64,000 nt of DNA from Forficula auricularia (GCA_024734495.1 JALMQS010000099.1:94351388-94415387); one strand, 5' to 3'. Positions 17,816-30,716 are shown, counted from the stretch's first letter. The notes: generated by a model from the sequence alone, not told the origin. A program made the numbers and translations.

Positions 17816-20800
17816 GTATTCTTCTTTTGAGATAAATAAATACGTTTTTGAGTTTTTCATTCAGTCTTCTGGTATATAGAGTTCATTTACACTTTCGTGT
17901 TGAAAAGATTCTATATTAAATTTAGTAACTACGACATTTACTCATCCAATAAACGTTTGAAGATTGTATTTTATAAAAGATTTACACATGCATTGTCTTT
18001 ATTTATTAACATTATTTTATATTAAAGAACACAGAAGTAATAATGTGCTTAACAACTTAATTAATGATATTTTTTTCAATATTTAATCGACTATAACTAG
18101 CTCATATTTCATATATTTCTTAAGCACAAATATCTATTTGATTATTTTAATATGTTATTGATTAAAATGAAATGATTAATTTTAAAATTCTATCCACAAA
18201 AATTCTCTCTACCTGAACAGACATTCGAGGTGTTTAATGTTTAAATATGTTTTACCAGCTTATTCAAGTCTTTTTTAATCAATTTTTTAAATAAAATGAA
18301 AATGCTCATATTTATTAATTAGTTCAATTTGAATTAAGAAAGCGATCTTTAATGGATGTAGTTCCTTTATACAAGATATATTGAGCTTGTATAGATAGAT
18401 TCTTATTAATATTTAAATGTTTTAATTATTATAATATGGAATACACTTTCGCTTTATGTTATTGAAAAAAAATCATAAACCATAAAATATTCCATTTTGT
18501 TAATTTAATTAATTCTTATGAATTTACCCTTCTCCTAACTACTCGTATAAAAGAAAATTCACTCTGCTTAACTTAATAAATATAATTAATTTAAATTCAT
18601 TTTTAATATATTTGTTAAACTTTTGTATTTATAATTATATTAATTATTTATTAAGTCTTTTTGATAAAAAACAAATTAAATTCTATATTAGGTAAATAGA
18701 TTTTAGAATAAATATTTAATATTGATTCGACATTTACGCTAAAAATTTGATGGTCTTTTTCATATTACCATGATATAAACTTTTTCATTTTTTTTAATGC
18801 AAGAGGGTCGTGAGTTAACGTGTTACGTATTGTAAGTATTAATATTATGAACAGAAATAATGAACATTTTTTTATTTTCATTAAAATATTAAGTTAGTGA
18901 GAGTGTTGATATATTGATTATTATATTAAAAGTAATATTCAATTTTTTCCACTCTCATTACCTAAAATCTTAAAATAAAATAAAAAATGTTAATAATACT
19001 TACACTTCTCTTAATTAAAATCTTGTTTTTGCCCAAAAATTTCAAGTCTGCATTCATTGTTATGATTTAAAAAAATTCTACTTTGTAATTAATATTCTGG
19101 TAAACCAATAATTAAAAAATCTTTTTTGTTCACGGAGCATGGTTTTGCTTCGAGGTGAAACATATTTAATAAAATTAAAATTAAATTACTTGGTAATCAA
19201 TGTAGACTCGTGAATATGTGCTCGTCGATCAATATATTGACTCTTGTCATAAACAATATATTTTTTTTATCTGTGAACCTACCTAATTATCTAATTTTAA
19301 TTTCAATTTAAAAATCGTAAATTTAGAGTCTACAACTAAAAAAAAGTATCTTCACTCGATAGACCATTTTATTCTAGTAATTTTTTCGTTCCAGTTATTT
19401 TCTAGTTAGTTCAAAATTAAAAAAAAACTATGCTATTTTAAGAATTTTGAATAAAAAAAATTCAATTCACGACTAGCTACAAGGTCAGCATAAAACTAAT
19501 GGCGTGAAAATTATGTTTTTGAGATAAATTTTTTTTTAACTTTTCAAAGTCTTCTTTTCAACTAAAAAGTTTTTCAAAATTCTTTTAGACATTTTGAGAA
19601 ATTTTCAAAGGAATTAATTTAAATTTTAAATAAAAAATAGATAATAAATCGATCGAACTGCATTCTGAAATTTTAAATTCTTCCAACTCTTGGTTATCAC
19701 CTATTTTAGATTTGTTTAAAAATGATCTAAATGGAAAAATGTTACTATAAATTCAAAAAATTATAACACCTCTTTAATCTACGAAAAAGTTAAATCATTT
19801 TCATTAATATCTAGATTTAATCTTTCTTTTTCTTTTCTAAATACAGCTGAAAAAATATTATAAAGTATTTGCTAATTGGTAAATTGGTTTTGTATTTACA
19901 TCATGCGCTATTTAAAACTAAAGACCTTCAAAATCAACGCATCCTATTGATCAGTTAGATCCCAATTATTATTCCAAAATGTTAATTCTAAAGGGAATTT
20001 TATTATCTGTTTAGATTTATGATCCTGTTAACCAGGGTCATCTGATTAAGACACGCACATTTATATACATTTAAGAGAATACAAAAATGATTTCTTAATT
20101 TGAAAATTCAATTTTAAAAAGTTTAGTAAATTTAGAAATTTTGAATCATACAATTTATCAAAGATTAAATAAAATAATGAACTTATAAATAAAATTAAAA
20201 ACAAATCAGTCTAAAATATTCGTCTTTTTTTCCTTTATAATGACTTCTCTAGAGGATGTATAAATTATTTTATTGCTTCCATATTTCCTGAATCTAATAA
20301 TATTCAATCTTTTAACACCCAACTCCACGGTATCTAGAAATATTTTCACCGTGCATTCAAGTCTCCAATTTTAAATTAATTTTGAAATTATTCTAATAAA
20401 TGATGAAGATCACTTAACTAAATAATTAAAATCATTTTATAATTTAAGTTTAAGTGAAAATCAAGAAGAATCGAGTGAGCTTATACGATATATATGATTA
20501 ACAAGAGAAAATTTTTAATTTAAGACATTAATACATATTTTTCTAAATGTCCAATGATCTAGCCGTGATGAAAGCAAATTATCCTATGGATCTCTGAAAT
20601 TAGGCTAGGTGTGACGAGGTTTTTCCTTAAATAGATGGCAGGGATGACTAATTGGGGACCTTTATTGACATGTGAATATTACAAAAATTTTATGAATTAA
20701 TTTTTTTGAATACAAATCTTGTTCTGATTGACACCTTTACATCTGTATGTTTGAAAACAAAACTAGTAATTTTTATATAGGTACTTTAAACCTTTACCAG

Positions 20801-21290
20801 AATTCAAATATTTCTTATCGTGCATTAAAATCACCAATTCTATTTATGTTAATTTACTTTTATACTCTCTAGTGACGATTCCACTATGGTAAAGATGTAA
20901 TATTTTTAAAGTTTCTCCGAAATTTTTGGTAGAAACTCCCAAAAATAGTATATCCAATTGTTCACATCGAATAATAAATTAAAAGAACAAATCTATTTAC
21001 TAATATTTCTATCGTAATAACTTTCATGACTTCAATGTTGGTGACAACAAACAGAGATGACGTTAAATTTGTTAAAATTTTTTACTTAAATATTTAATCT
21101 TAATCATTAATCAATTTCACCGTCAAGTGTTTATAAGTCTAAAAGTACAATCAAACCATATATGGTAATTTAAATAAAATTTAGCGAGTGTTTTGATTTT
21201 TAGTAATTTTCGAAAATCAAATTTCAATGGAAGAATATATGTACTCTTAAATGAATATAAAGGTCCAAATTACCGATCTAGGACAATTAA
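17816..21290. other. AT-rich intergenic DNA
   Basis: 3.5 kb without recognisable genes, element ends or strong repeats. Frames are short and A/T-driven. Confidence 0.55.
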
Positions 21291-21294
21291 GATC

Positions 21295-21571
21295 TAATGT
21301 CTAGATCACCGAGCGATGTTTGGTAACTTTTTGCCTCTATATAGCTTAAGTTTCAAATCGACTTACCGAAGAAGACATATGAACGATTAAAATATTTATT
21401 TTGCTACTTGACTAATTTACACCTCCTTTCTTTGTTTCAATCTAATTAAAATTTATACACGACTAATAAATCATGAGACTTGATAAGTGCACCAATTTTT
21501 AGCGAAATCATTAGAGCGGTTTTCGAAAAAACGATTCTATATACAAGAATTGTTCGTTTAATATAATAAGA
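21295..21571 (-). repeat. F2 repeat, minus copy (Helitron-like?)
   Basis: Reverse complement of 23301-23573. It reads (minus) AACGAACAATTCTTGTATAT, CGAAAACCGCTCTAATGATT and so on to ACCAAACATCGCTCGGT and CTAGACATTAG. See the plus copy for the structural argument. Confidence 0.7.
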
Positions 21572-21839
21572 TAAAGGAAATCTAGTCAAATTATCTACTA
21601 CTAAATCAGAGTTGTTATAGATTATTTTTAATATATATCAGAAGAGTTTAGTAGTTAATATTCTCTAGTAATTTTCTTTAGACAACTATTTACTTTATTA
21701 TTCAGTACGCAATCGGTGTGTTGAATTCACTAAAAAAACTTTCAAATTTTGCTATCGATATTTAATGGTATTTATAATTTTATCAAAAATAGGAAATTTA
21801 TAATTAAAATTTATAAAAACAAGGGTATTAAACTCTTTG

Positions 21840-22130
21840 CATCCCTCAGCTCCAGCTCTCAGATAATTTACCTTTAGATAGGTGTGAGCGCATGCGCGCA
21901 GATCTCCTCGCGGCGCTCCCTCATGGAGTTCGGAAGACAGTTCCAGTCTGCAGCCGGCAGGTAAGCAGTCCACCTGGGTCACCGGTAGTCTGTAAAGTGC
22001 GTGTTTCGGTTTCATTTATTGTGAATTATAGAACGATTAATTAAAAGTTCTCTTGTTATTTACCAATTTCATTGTGGATGATGCACTGTGAGTGATCTCT
22101 ACAACGGATTACTCTCCTAGGTGAGTTAAT
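21840..22130 (+). promoter_or_regulatory. GC-rich promoter-like island with NRF1/ewg-type site
   Basis: An abrupt GC-rich patch in very AT-rich DNA. It has a perfect palindromic NRF1-type site, GCGCATGCGC, at 21888-21897, followed by CTCCTCGCGGCGCTCCCTC. Splice donor-like strings follow at 21959 (CAG|GTAAGC) and 22120 (CCTAG|GTGAGTT). This resembles a broad promoter with a non-coding first exon and the start of a long intron. Direction (+) is inferred from the donors. A short minus frame here has no recognisable domain. Confidence 0.35.
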
Positions 22131-23300
22131 AGTAATTCCATCAAAATTCATACAAAATATAATTTCTACCCTTGAAAAATATTTAATAAGTCTCATAATA
22201 TCTATATGTATTTTTTAATAGATCCATTTAAGTCATAGCTTTTAAAATTTATCGAATAACTTATTTTGGTTCCTTAAAACCGGCAGAAAGATTTGGAATT
22301 AGATGAAAATTTTAGAATGATTTTTATACAAATTTTTTATTTGTTAAATTGATAAGATCAATTTATTAAAAATATTATTAAAACATCGATAAAAAAATAA
22401 AATTAAAAATATTTTTAGGCAAATCAATCACAAATTTTTTAAATTTTACTATTAATCTTCAATTTATTTTTGAAATTTTTTAGTATTTTAGTTTATTGCA
22501 AAATTATTCCTGATTCAAATTTTTTAACATGAATTGACTTGGAAAAATCACAAACATAATTACAGGAATATCATAATATTTTTTGGTACCTATAGATATT
22601 GAAAATTTATAGTTTTTAATTCGTTTTATTTATCATAAATCACGAATTATATTAGGCCATAGTGAATTTATTACAGAAAGCAATTGTGACATTATCAGTA
22701 TTATTCTGCACTATAGGTACTATTACACCCCATCCATTACTCGAATTCCCAAAGTACCTTTTTTAACCCAATTATTTCTCATATTACATTTAAAAACATG
22801 ATTTCCTCGTGTCATGTACAGTTGTGTTCGAATAAATATGTTAACGCTAACAACCAGTTAACATATCATTAATTTGGTTATTACAGCTGAACCCCAATTT
22901 TATTATTATAATAAATAAATTGAGAATAAGAATAGTAGATAAACTCGTTCTAAATTAGAATATTTGGAAATATTAATTATATTTTTTGATTACACCAACG
23001 AATTATCAGCTTTAGTTAGAAATATGCATAATATTTGAACAATGTTATCAATCACACACGTTATTTCTCCTTATCATCAAATATTTGATACTAGGTAGGT
23101 TTTTATTGAAAATTATGACTAATTCTATGATTTCACTTATTTTATCAATAATAAAAATTCAAAAAAAGAGATTTTTCATTTATTCATTCATATGATTCAA
23201 TTTTATTTTGATTGAAAATATTATCATTATTCATTATTTCCTAAAGCATATATCAATAAATTCTTTGGTATTATTTACGATTTTTTTTTATTTTATTTTA
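22131..23300. other. AT-rich DNA
   Basis: Nothing recognised; it could be intronic if the island upstream is a promoter. Confidence 0.45.
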
Positions 23301-23573
23301 TTATAATAAACGAGCAATTCTTGTTATATAGAATCGGTTTCTCGAAAACGGCTCTAACGATTTCGCTAAAAATTGGTGAACTTATCAAGTCTCATGAGTT
23401 ATTAGTAGTGTATAAATTTTAATCCGATAGAAATAAAGGAAGGGGTGTAAATTAGTCATGTCGCAAAATAAATATTTTAATCGTTCATATATCGTTTTCG
23501 GTAATTGAAATTTGAAACTTAAGCTATTTAGAGGCAAAAAGTTACCGAGCATTGCTCGGTGCTCCAGGCACTA
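23301..23573 (+). repeat. F2 repeat, plus copy (Helitron-like?)
   Basis: It starts near AAACGAGCAATTCTTG, contains TCTCGAAAACGGCTCTAACG, and ends in a hairpin ACCGAGCATTGCTCGGT followed by GCTCCAGGCACTAA|T. A short GC hairpin about 10 bases before a CTRR end next to T is the 3' signature of Helitrons. A matching 5' TC end was not identified and no Rep/helicase is present, so the class is tentative. It has an inverted partner at 21295-21571. Confidence 0.65.
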
Positions 23574-23639
23574 ATTATTTATTTTTTTGGATGCTTTATT
23601 TTAAATAAACCATCCAGTCACAAGAAAATCGAAAGCAAT

Positions 23640-24040
23640 TGTCTTTAAGTCTTGAATGGGTCGATTTGTATTCTTTGTTGCTGGCTCTGTGCTCCATTTA
23701 TTTATTTATTTACTTTTTTCCTGTAGTTATTTATAAAAATGAACACAGAGGAGAGATGTCCTTTTCCTAGTGTGGTTGGTGATGGATCATTGGGCCTTAT
23801 GTCCGAATGACCAACATGGCTTGCGATGGCCGCTCTTTCTTCGCCCGCAGGTTCATCGACTCGGGCAACGTCTTTGACACGCTGCGATACCTGACACCAC
23901 ACACACACAGACACAATGCGATACCAAACCAGATATGCACTTCGGGCCCCAACATTCCACTTTTGGATTTACACCCACCAAATAGATTTCGATTTCTTTT
24001 ATCAAAAACCCGACATGTCCAATATTATATAAATGAATAA
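23640..24040. other. GC-rich pocket, unidentified
   Basis: 23760-23960 is clearly richer in G+C, with overlapping frames on both strands (plus: MTNMACDGRSFFARRFIDSG; minus: RVKDVARVDEPAGEERAAIA). Neither resembles a family I can name. CCCGCAG|GTTC at 23846 could act as an acceptor. A short (AC)n tract follows at 23897. Confidence 0.25.
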
Positions 24041-24539
24041 TAAAAAATTTCTTTGATTTGAATAAATAATAAAATAGCATTTGAATAGCTAATGATTTCC
24101 GGATTACAATATAATATTGTATTAAGTCTTTTCGTATAACCTGTTCTATGTATTAGACGTTTAAGTTTCAAGTTTTAAGATCTTCCCATATAAACTAAAA
24201 TACTTTTTGAAATGGACTATCAGATAAATGTTATTATTAAATGTAATATCGAAGCATCTTCAACAAACATTTATTTTCATTAAGCTACATATATCTTTAT
24301 TAAAATAAATATTAAGATTTTAAATAATACTATTGAATATGACTCGCATATGGAGAGGAGCTTTTAAGTCACCCTGAATGCAATTTAGAGGCTATATTCA
24401 GACTAATAATAATAGCCTTAACTAGCTCCTTCGATTTCCTGGACAATCGTAGAACCGCCTTCATCCCTAAATTCCTACCATTTTTTAATGAATGTTTGTT
24501 CTGACCAGATAATATCAATTATCGCGAAAGACAAGATTT

Positions 24540-24800
24540 TCAAAATTCAACACCTCTCCGCGATTAAATTTGATACAAATCGAACAAACGCTTTCGCCAA
24601 CTCGTTTACCTCTATGACTTCTAGGACGTAAACTTGCGTCCCGAACCCGTATAATGCGATATAAGTAACCTTCAGTTTTTCAAGACCCACTCCACAGGTC
24701 AAATCCGACCCAATCCCTGAAATTGATTTCTATCCTCCTTCTTTTCACACTACCAAGGTCCTGGTGTGACTACAGAGATTGCACCTTCTTGCATCAAGAT
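24540..24800 (+). pseudogene. LINE 3' end relic
   Basis: Broken frames around 24600-24720 resemble the end of a LINE ORF2 (NLQFFKTHSTGQIRPNP). The following 3' UTR, CCTGGTGTGACTACAGAG, TTGCACCTTCTTGCATCAAG and ATCATTAAATAAATAATAAT, has a relative at 34500-34600 and ends in a TAAATAA-type simple tail, as non-LTR elements do. Confidence 0.5.
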
Positions 24801-25237
24801 CATTAAATAAATAATAATGATAATTATATTAATTTAAAATAGTTAGACTTCGTCTGCCACCCTCCCCCCCCGTCATACAGAGTAATTGTAAAGGGGTTAA
24901 TCAGAACACTATTCCATCCAGAGCAAAATGATATGTTGAACTTTTGCGAAATATTCTACTGCACAATTCAAAATAAATAAATAAATAAAAAAAGTTTTTT
25001 GTGGAGTTGGATCTTGAAAATTTTAATATTCTGAAAGATGCTAGCAATTATTTATTTTATTTGTAATTGATGTTTATTTTTAACAGATCTTTTTTTGTTA
25101 ATTGATTAATAAGTTGTTTTTTAATTTCTATTTCACTAGGACTCACAGATTATGTATGCACATTTTATTTGATATATATAATAAAACATGAATAAGATGC
25201 GAGGTAGGTTCTGTAGAAAAAAAAAATGAGTTTTGAA

Positions 25238-25270
25238 TTCGATATATTGGAGGGAGCCCATCATCAGGAG
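25238..25270 (-). ncRNA. Hammerhead relic, GAAA lost
   Basis: Minus strand CUGAUGA (25267-25261) is intact, but CCAAUAUAUC stands where CCGAAAUAUAUC is expected, so the second half of the core is missing. Confidence 0.45.
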
Positions 25271-25283
25271 AGAATGTTTTCTT

Positions 25284-25326
25284 TGACTCCTGATGACGGA
25301 CCCATCCCCGAAATATATCGAATTCA
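25284..25326 (+). ncRNA. Hammerhead-like motif with AUC cleavage triplet
   Basis: CUGAUGA (25290-25296), extra C, short stem II (GG...CC or GGA/UCC), GAAA (25310-25313), then U-AU-A and UC: stem III is A-U and U-A with a two-base loop, and the triplet is AUC. Stem I pairs CU with GA next to the core, then has a mismatch. Confidence 0.5.
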
Positions 25327-25429
25327 AAAACTCAATTTTGTTTTATTTTTTTTTTGTGAAACCTACCTCGCATATTGCTCAAGTTTTATTATTATATTAA
25401 AATGTTTCAGCTAGAACCAACACCTAACT

Positions 25430-26690
25430 CCTTAAGAGTTAAAAATTTTATTCGAGTTTGGTCCAAAGGCCTAGAATTTGACCCTCCCTCCATTTTGGGT
25501 GGTTTGTTTTTGGATTTCTAGTCTTGAAATTAACAGAGAAAATTTTGGAATTTATTTTAAAATTATTATAATTTGGCAATCTTAACAAAATAATTTAGCA
25601 GTAGCGCTGTCATCTATTTCTAACTAAATAAAGTACTATATACCTACCTATCTGGTACATGCCAAACTTTTTATTTTATTAATATAGCTAGATGTATAAA
25701 TTATTAATGGATTATAAAAAAACAATTAATTCGTAAAGTGAAATGAAGCTCTGAAGCTAGAGAGGCTAAAATCCAATGAGTTTTCCGTTTTAAAAATAAC
25801 ACATTTTTACACCAGAACTTTCTGTGGCTTTTCGTGGGTAACTAAATCCAGATACCCGGACTGACAGACATACAAACTACAAAAATATGATGTCAAATGA
25901 TTTTCATTCCATTTATCAGATATTAGCAAATAGAATTATAAAAAATTTTGCATGTATTCAATACCAGAGCCGCTCGGCAAGCAAACAGACCAAGATGAAT
26001 AAAAAAAAGTAGGGGAACACAAAATGTTTGACTTCATCACGTTTAAACCTTTCGGTCATGATAGATAGCACCTACCAATATTTTTAGATTATTTCTCATT
26101 TTTTCATTTATACCTAATATAATTATTTAAGAATTTCCCTAAATATAAGCTTTGTTGATCTAATAAATAAAGATGTTGTTTTAAAGATTGGTTTTCTAAT
26201 TAGTGTCAAATTAAATATAATCGTTTTAATGTGCTTACTCCTTAAAAGAAAATTATCAAATATATAAACATTTACTATTCATTATACAAATAAGCCTCAG
26301 GTGTAGGTATCTCAAGATGAATTATTAAAACAATCAAATAATGATTTATTTATTCAATTTCAAAGACTTTATTTAGTAAAGATAAAAACAATCAATATAC
26401 ATACATATATTCATTACGATTTATTCGTATCTTAACAATCGTATATTTTTAGTAAGAAAAAAACGAGTATCTCACCGAGCAGATTATCAAAGGCGGGGCA
26501 ATGGGTGGGGTCCGACACGGGTGCAGAAAATAAAGAGGTGCATTGTCTTGAGGAAATTTAAAAACAATTATAAGCCAATTATATCTAATAAATTTTCTGA
26601 AAACAGAAACTGTAGATTTAAATTATGATGCGATTATTTATTACAACAGAAACATCATTAAATACTCGAAAGAAAAACAAATGGATTTTT
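25430..26690. other. AT-rich DNA
   Basis: A 60-base R1 tail remnant lies at about 25455-25515 (GTTTGGTCCAAAGGCCTAGA...). Otherwise nothing is recognised. Confidence 0.5.
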
Positions 26691-26840
26691 AAAAACCTAT
26701 CAAGTTCTTCATCAAGTGCCATACTAGATTTTGAGCCTCGTCGATTACTATGGAGTATCCGCTCCAATGTAATTTTCCAGGAGCAATTTTTCACAGGGTG
26801 GGTTTCCCATTGCCTTCCCCTAAAGGAATCAGATTATCAA
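26690..26840 (-). repeat. Interspersed repeat R3, copy 1
   Basis: Read on minus: GCAATGGGAAACCCACCCTG, TGGAGCGGATACTCCATAGT, AATCGACGAGGCTC. It matches 41645-41790 (plus) and 26885-26990 (minus, more decayed). It resembles a 3' untranslated end of a retroelement, but no coding part is attached. Confidence 0.65.
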
Positions 26841-26884
26841 GTTATTTTTTAATATAATATTAGTAAATAATTAATTCTATTCTT

Positions 26885-26990
26885 TCTTCTTCGAGTTCCA
26901 TACTCGATTACTATGAAGAGCATCCTTCATAATAATTTTTCTGTTGAAATTGTTCCCGGGGTGGTTTCCTGTTGCTCTGGATTTATTGAG
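26885..26990 (-). repeat. Interspersed repeat R3, copy 2
   Basis: A second, more diverged copy in the same orientation (TAATCGAGTATGGAACTCGA and CAACAGGAAACCACCCCGGG on minus). Confidence 0.55.
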
Positions 26991-27399
26991 GCACCTTGTT
27001 TTTTGGCAGCGGTGACATTGCTCTGACTGAGGCTAGATTCCGTAGTAAACTCGAATAGAAGTCATACACTTTAGCCACTGGACTTTTCTTAAATTGTTTT
27101 TTTCTTTTCGTTGAAGTTTTGTTGGCCCCTGAAGATCTGAAATAATATTTCGGATTAGATCAAACATAAATAAAGTTTTGCAATGTTTTTTAACTCTTTT
27201 CATCATATAGTGAAGTACACGTTGTAAGCCTCGATTAAGCCTACCATTTCTATGTAGTACGAGGTGTTTGGTTCTATTTTGATGCAATTCCAATGAATTA
27301 AGGACTAATTGGTCTAATAACTTTTTATTATTTTCCCTGACATATGTGACCAATACACCGCAATTTATTTTGCTGGGAATGAAATACGATATATTATTG

Positions 27400-27535
27400 T
27401 TACTGTCACTCAGAGAGGAGACAGAGGGGAATGTATTGGATTCCCTTCATTGGCCTTTCAAAACCCTGAAGAAGGAGGGAAACGTCGGGTTACAAATTTT
27501 TGACTGCCTCATCAATATCCACTCAATTTATTATA
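27400..27535 (+). mobile_element. Short hammerhead element, ribozyme deleted
   Basis: It has the family's block order: ACTCAGAGAGGAGACAGA, TTCATTGGCCTTTCAAAACC, the core, then GACTGCCTCATCAATATCCA. Confidence 0.65.
27463..27492 (+). ncRNA. Hammerhead relic lacking stem II
   Basis: CUGAAGA (27466-27472) and AGGAGG are followed at once by GAAACGUC (27479-27486). The loop and 3' strand of stem II are deleted, which removes the folded core although both conserved boxes remain. Confidence 0.6.
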
Positions 27536-28021
27536 AGATTTTCACAATTCAAATTGAAGGGAAAAGTAAACATTTTTTTATTTTCGCCCTGCAAATTTCC
27601 ATATTCTTTTCTACATACGTCTTGAGATAGAAAGTTGTAACCTTCCACAAAAGTCAACTATTTCAATACGAATTTTTGCTAAATTTCTCCAGATTTCGTG
27701 GATATTCGAATCCAAACATACAGAGAGTCAGAAAATACATCTCGTTGTCAATTTTTCGGAGAATAACATCCAGTGTCGCCTTCATTGATAATTTTGGTCT
27801 TTGTTCCTTCGGGCTAGCTATTGTCTGAGAAACGACTTTTTGTAAAAATTACCAGGTGTGGGTGGGCTTTTCGAATTTAATTTTCAGACCACAATACTTT
27901 AAAAAACAACTAATTAATTATTATTTCATTGTTGGCATCCATAATCAAATATATTATTTAAAAGAATCCTAGGGAGTTGGATCAGAATTTAAATCAAACG
28001 CAAAGTTTCTTAATTAATGGG

Positions 28022-28060
28022 CCAAACTTTTCGTCACTGATTAGCGACTTCCTCAGTAGT
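28022..28060 (-). ncRNA. Hammerhead-like motif, stem III damaged
   Basis: Minus strand CUGAGGA (28056-28050), extra A, stem II GUCGC/GUGAC around UAAUCA, GAAA, then AGUUU in place of CGUH. Core and stem II fit; stem III does not form properly. Confidence 0.4.
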
Positions 28061-28069
28061 TGAAATAGT

Positions 28070-30500
28070 GAAAATAAGAGAATTTTATTAATTATTTCAT
28101 GTATTTTACAGTAGTACAATAGTAGAAGTTAGGCTAGTTTTTACATCATTTTATAAACTTATTTGTCAGGAGTTCTTACTACAAGAAAAAACATTCAACA
28201 GAGTATGTCTTCACAGAATCATTCAATTTGTTATCAAGACAATATAAAACATTAAAAAAACAATTGCAATTGTTCTTCGTTATAATAATTATATAAAAAA
28301 TCAAAATTGAATAAAAATCTTTAATTCACCATTAAATCTATTTTCAAGAAACGCTTTATTTGACATTATTATGCTTACTAGAAATTCTGGAATTTATAAT
28401 TGTTTTATTGAGGTCTTTACGCTGATCCTTCCTGAAAATACCACACTACTTGTTAACTCTGTATGTTTAGTTGATTATCTATAAGGCGAGCCGTTTGGAT
28501 ACTTACGCAAGAGATAGTCGAAGAATTTCGACTTATTTATATTAAGACATTTCTATCTGAGATGTAAATCATTTATAATTCCAACAATTGGCAGACAAAA
28601 TTGCTCTTCAAACATTGTATTAAATGAATATAATAATCTTCTTTATCTCAATTGTTTTTCCATTTATTTTAGTAATCGTTAATTTTTCTCTTATATGAGA
28701 TTTAGTCATGTGTAAATGTTCTCGTCAAACTTTTTTCTCTTAATTTCTCTTTTGTTAATTTTACTTCGCAATCATTTTTGCGATAAGTATTCAAAATTTT
28801 AATGTGATTCTTATGAAATTCTCTAACCATTTAGCAACTAAAATTCTGATTTTTCTGATATAATAATAAATTTATGAATGAAGGTTTATATACCTAACAT
28901 AATTATACTTACTTATTCCTATGGAATTTGAATTTTCGTTTTATATTCAGTAACTTACTGAAAATAGCCTAATGAAAAAAGTTAATAGATTTTGTTTTAA
29001 TAATATTTTGAATAGATTCGTTGAAATAAATATTACATTTTATATACCTAATATGAATATAAATATTTTTAAATACCAATATTTTTCACACCTGTTGAGT
29101 AGACAACCCCTTCCTTTCTTAAGCGATTTTGTTTATATTTAAATTAATCAAATTGTGAAATACATATAAACAGCTTACAATTAAAAGCTTTTGATTGCCT
29201 AAAACGATTATACGACTTCGATTGAAAAGTCATGTTTTTTTTATTCACTCCATAAGTATTGTGATGTTTTACCTAATTTTATCAAATTGCCTTTTCTAAT
29301 TGATTCGATTATGGAATTTGTTTTATGTCACCGATTCGATTTCTGATTTTTAACAAAAGGTTATTGCGGAATAGCTGTTGTCCCATTTATAGTGGAAAAT
29401 TTGAAACAAAATGTTTTTATTAGTTTCGCATTAAATTTATTAATACCTTAAAAAATCACAAGACAGAAAATAATAATAAAACCCAGAGGATGTTTGTCCT
29501 TTTTATAACATTTTTTAAAGTAATATTATTAAATCATTATCACAATGACAATTTCTTCTCCATTGAAACTTTAATGAGAAAAATTATGAATTAAGAAATG
29601 TTTTTACTTCTCGAAATATTTCTAAAATGTTTTCATAATATATTATACCTTGTTTAAATGAATATGATTATTTCCCAGGAGACTTTAATGAGCTGAATTA
29701 GGTGCTAAAACATAGATACTTTTTTATTTTTAAATTTAGAATAGCGTTTTTTTGGGATATAAAAAATGGCAACATCAAAGTATCCAATTATTCGAACCAG
29801 GCGCAACCTAATTAGTTCTTGGCGCTCTATTTTAAATATCAAGACCTTGAAATTCTCAATATCTTATTAAAGAATAGGGTCAAATATACCAAACAACCTT
29901 TTATTAATGAATTAATGAATAGTTTTTTGTATTATTTTAGTCGAATCCTTGAACTTGACTTTCACTTTTATATTTTAAAAATAATTCCGTGCATGGAGAG
30001 TGAGGTTGTATTTATCAATCATGTCTTTAAACATTGATCAAAAATTCAAAATAGTATTAAATTAAATAATGATAAATCTGTAATTATATAATATACCAAA
30101 ATATTATTTTTACCTTTTAATCATATCACTTAATATAATATTACATTTACCGTTTCTTTTGCTTTTAGAGAATATTAATTACATGATTTATAATTTAGCT
30201 ATTACAAAAATATATTATGCTAATGGTATTTTTATTAATTCGACAAGTCTTTGTAAAAAAATGCTTATACAAATTACTTAATTAAAAGCCCATAATAAAG
30301 AAGGATCAGAATAAGAAAACAAAGTAGGTATATTATTTCTTTCAGGATTTCAGTTTTATATCTCTTTCCTTCAGGCGATTTTATTCTCGCTTCGACGCAA
30401 TCTTTCTTTTCTTCACTTACGTGAATTGCTCGAATGTAGTCATATCTATTGGATATATCAGACTGCAAATGGGTATGTTGTAGATATACTAAAAAACAGA
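28070..30500. other. AT-rich intergenic DNA
   Basis: No recognisable gene, repeat or element end. Confidence 0.55.
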
Positions 30501-30523
30501 GCCTTTCTAGTCATTCATCTATG

Positions 30524-30652
30524 AACCAATCACACAAATTTTGCTTAACCCTCATGATCTTATCTTGAATGCGTGTATAAAAGCATTCTAGTAAAATATT
30601 TACTTCTAGCCAAAGAACTTCACATTATATGGCTGGATTTTTGAACGTAAGT
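30524..30652 (+). promoter_or_regulatory. TATA promoter with possible short first coding exon
   Basis: CCAAT (30524), then TATAAAAG at 30576-30583. An initiation site would be expected near 30606, and TTCACATT (30619) resembles an arthropod initiator. ATG at 30629 opens the codons MAGFLN and runs straight into a consensus donor GTAAGT at 30647-30652. A very short first coding exon behind a TATA box is typical of cuticle-protein and other secreted-protein genes of arthropods. No second exon could be recognised in the next kilobase, so this may be the start of a gene with a long first intron or a chance arrangement. Confidence 0.35.
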
Positions 30653-30692
30653 TTAGTGTGTATGAAACTAAAGTTTTGCAAATCGTTTTATT

Positions 30693-30716
30693 CTTTTTTT
30701 TTTTTTTTTTTTTTTA
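30693..30716 (+). repeat. Poly-T tract
   Basis: A run of about 20 T. If the upstream exon is real it would lie in its first intron. Confidence 0.9.

Larger units (their letters stand above)
25195..25375. mobile_element. Hammerhead foldback element
   Basis: The arms GAGGTAGGTTCTGTAGAAAA...GAGTTTTGAATTCGATATAT and the reverse complement end at CCTACCTC. The centre carries two opposed hammerhead-like cores, of which only the right one is complete. Confidence 0.75.

Noticed and set aside
26020..26075. Hammerhead candidate around ACCGAAAGGTTTAAACG (minus)
   Set aside because: GACCGAAAGG resembles the second core box, but CUGANGA is absent at any suitable distance.
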